Assembly (NCBI GenBank): GCA_023548195.1
Contig: JAJHZJ010000601.1
Span: 310,001-374,000, forward strand
Origin: Bettongia penicillata ogilbyi
Lineage: Eukaryota > Chordata > Mammalia > Diprotodontia > Potoroidae
Direction: 5' to 3'
DNA length: 64,000 nucleotides
The notes under the pieces were generated by a model, which was given only the letters and a program-made list of their open reading frames with translations, did no database searches and was not told the origin of the DNA. Shown piece by piece: positions 62,581 through 64,000 of this stretch (positions are counted from its first letter, which is position 1; each line of letters starts with the position of its first letter). Both the position numbers and the translations under genes were made by a program.

Positions 62581-63195
62581 CTGTGCCCATTGGATATCTA
62601 TTTCAGATGTTTGAGATACAGAGGCCTTGACTTCTGTGTCTTTCCCTGATAGTAAGCATTATTCTTCCTCGTCAGAAAGGAAAGGAGGAAATATCTGTTC
62701 ACCAAGAAAGTAACCTTCTACGGTCTTATTTTTCTTCCCTTTTCTGGGCATTTTCCCAGGCAGTTACTTGACTTCTGAGATTCCTCTCCACCCCTTCCTC
62801 ACTAGTGCTTGGGGTCTGAGGTTCAAATGCTGCTTCCCAGCATCAGGGCTTTCAGCGGGGGGTGGGGCTGCTATTCAGTGGGTTTAAGTTCAACTTCTCA
62901 GGTGGGGGCAGGGCCACCACCCAGGCTCAGTTCCCTCAGGAGGTTTATGCAGAGACCTTCAACAATAGATCTGAGGTCCTTCCTGCTTTGGGAGACCCTG
63001 GTCGCTACTTCCCCCGCCGCTTCCAGTTATGGAGACACCCCACTCCCCTCTCAGCTGGCCAGATAGGGTCTCTCACTATCTCCTCCACTCTGTTGCTGCG
63101 TGGCTTCCACTGCTTTAGAATCCGTTGGGAGTTCTTTTTATAGATAATTTATGGGCTGTGGGTTCTGAGCTAGCATATGAGAATCTTTCTAGTCC

Positions 63196-63203
63196 GCCAT
63201 CTT
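63196..63203 (-). promoter_or_regulatory. Candidate YY1 site at HAL1 5' end
   Basis: AAGATGGC on the minus strand, about 13 bases into the element, within CCAAGATGGCGG. Human L1 carries a YY1 site at the same place. The other copies here read AAGATGGT (10862 copy), AACATGGC (31.7 kb copy) and AAGATGGC (49.6 kb copy). Confidence 0.6.
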
Positions 63204-63218
63204 GGCTCCTCCCCCCAA

Positions 63219-64000
63219 GACTCTTTTTCTGGACACGCTGTAGCTTACTGATGACTTTAAATATGACACCTGAAAATAAACACACACACACACACATACA
63301 CATACACGTAGATAACTACGAGGTAGAGACCTCCATGAAAATGCTTATCTATTTATTAATCTGTATATTTATCTCTGTGTTTATCCATAGCAAGTGTGCT
63401 TTTGTGGATGTATTTACACTTTATAGGTAAAATGTAAGCTCAGAAAGAAGGTATGAACAATGACAATAGTCAAACCTTAAGTCACATTAAAAATATTTTT
63501 ATTAAATTTTCTCGAGATGTCTTGCAAAAAACACACCTCTTGACACAATTAATGTTGATACAATATATAACTTCTTAATTTAAAATCCAATACCATTACA
63601 ACCATTCCTTGATGGAGTAATTCTGAGCAGTATCACGTGTTCTTCCATTTCTGCCTTATCAGGGCACAGAAGAAGTCTCAGTTCTTCAAAGGTACATCGA
63701 TGGTGGATTGAATTCCTTCAGTTCCTCCAGTGCTAGAATGGCATCAAGAATTGGTCATAGAACTACATTTGGCATTTTCTGTGTTTGAAATTCAGCCTAG
63801 ATAAGTTACATCAGACTCATCAGGATCACAGATCTACTGTAGATCCTGAAGCATGCCCAAAGATGGATTGTTTTAACTCCATTTTACAGATGAGCAAACA
63901 CAGATCCAGGGAAGTTAAGGTATCTGTCCAAGTCAGGCAAAGTAAATCTATCAACGTAGGACTCCTATTTGGTTTTCTGATTCTGTAGTCTTCTCTTTTG
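63219..64000. repeat. Segmental duplication, copy B, part 3 (OR 3' flank)
   Basis: Direct counterpart of 13973 to about 15250, lacking the homologue of about 14358-14848. It is still matching at the window edge. No gene is complete in it. Confidence 0.93.

Larger units (their letters stand above)
61518..63218 (-). mobile_element. HAL1 inserted after the duplication, 3' end missing
   Basis: A minus-strand element. The intact 5' start GGGGGGAGGAGCCAAGATGG reads from 63216, followed by the 5'UTR and ORF1 (about 61600-62600). It stops at 61518 just after ORF1 (CCTACATGGAAAGACAATATTTGCAAC), without the microsatellite, 3'UTR or poly(A). It is flanked by GACTCTTTTTCTG at 61505-61517 and 63219-63231. 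The paralogous site at 13973-13985 has a single GACTCTTTTTCTG, so this is a filled site against a preserved empty site. Confidence 0.92.

Overview
The window looks like part of a marsupial nuclear genome and is almost certainly not microbial. It is AT-rich and gene-poor. It is packed with LINE-1 relatives, MIR/L2-type ancient repeats, one tRNA-headed SINE of the kind common in marsupials, and long (TG), (GA), (TATC) and (TA) microsatellites. The only protein-coding genes I can support are single-exon class II olfactory receptors, all on the minus strand: an intact OR5R1-like gene (15578-16537), a dead OR5M9-like gene (25654-26595) and an intact OR5M3-like gene (39179-40111). From memory, this order matches part of the human 11q12 cluster (OR5R1 - OR5M9 - OR5M3).

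The dominant mobile element is a LINE-1 derivative with an ORF1 but no ORF2 (HAL1, half-LINE-1, type). Near-complete units of about 2.9 kb lie at 7930-10862 (-), 28850-31728 (-) and 49575-52460 (+). Each runs 5'UTR - ORF1 - microsatellite - 3'UTR and ends in an A-rich AAATAAATA-like tail. A fourth copy (61518-63218) is cut short at its 3' end, and an older copy (about 6390-11950) is split by the 7930-10862 unit. A conventional but decayed L1 with ORF2 opens the window (1-4215).

On a larger scale the window holds most of a direct tandem segmental duplication with a spacing of about 52.8 kb. Bases 3740-6888 match 56565-59708, 13224-13985 match 60534-61517, and 13973 to about 15300 match 63219-64000. 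The second copy is heavily remodelled: about 6.3 kb is replaced by a short inverted piece of the old HAL1, one HAL1 has been inserted with a 13-bp target-site duplication, about 490 bp is lost, and a TATC/TA microsatellite has grown. The match runs to the window edge about 0.3 kb short of where the OR5R1-like gene begins in copy 1, so a second OR5R1-like gene is predicted just past base 64000. A short, older third copy of the same OR-flanking DNA lies at 24840-25215 beside the OR5M9-like pseudogene.

I found no new enzyme system, CRISPR array, operon or other prokaryote-type module. The points of interest are the evolution of the olfactory-receptor cluster and the structure of the HAL1 elements. 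Gene names rest on remembered family sequences, and repeat names on remembered consensus features; no database search was run.
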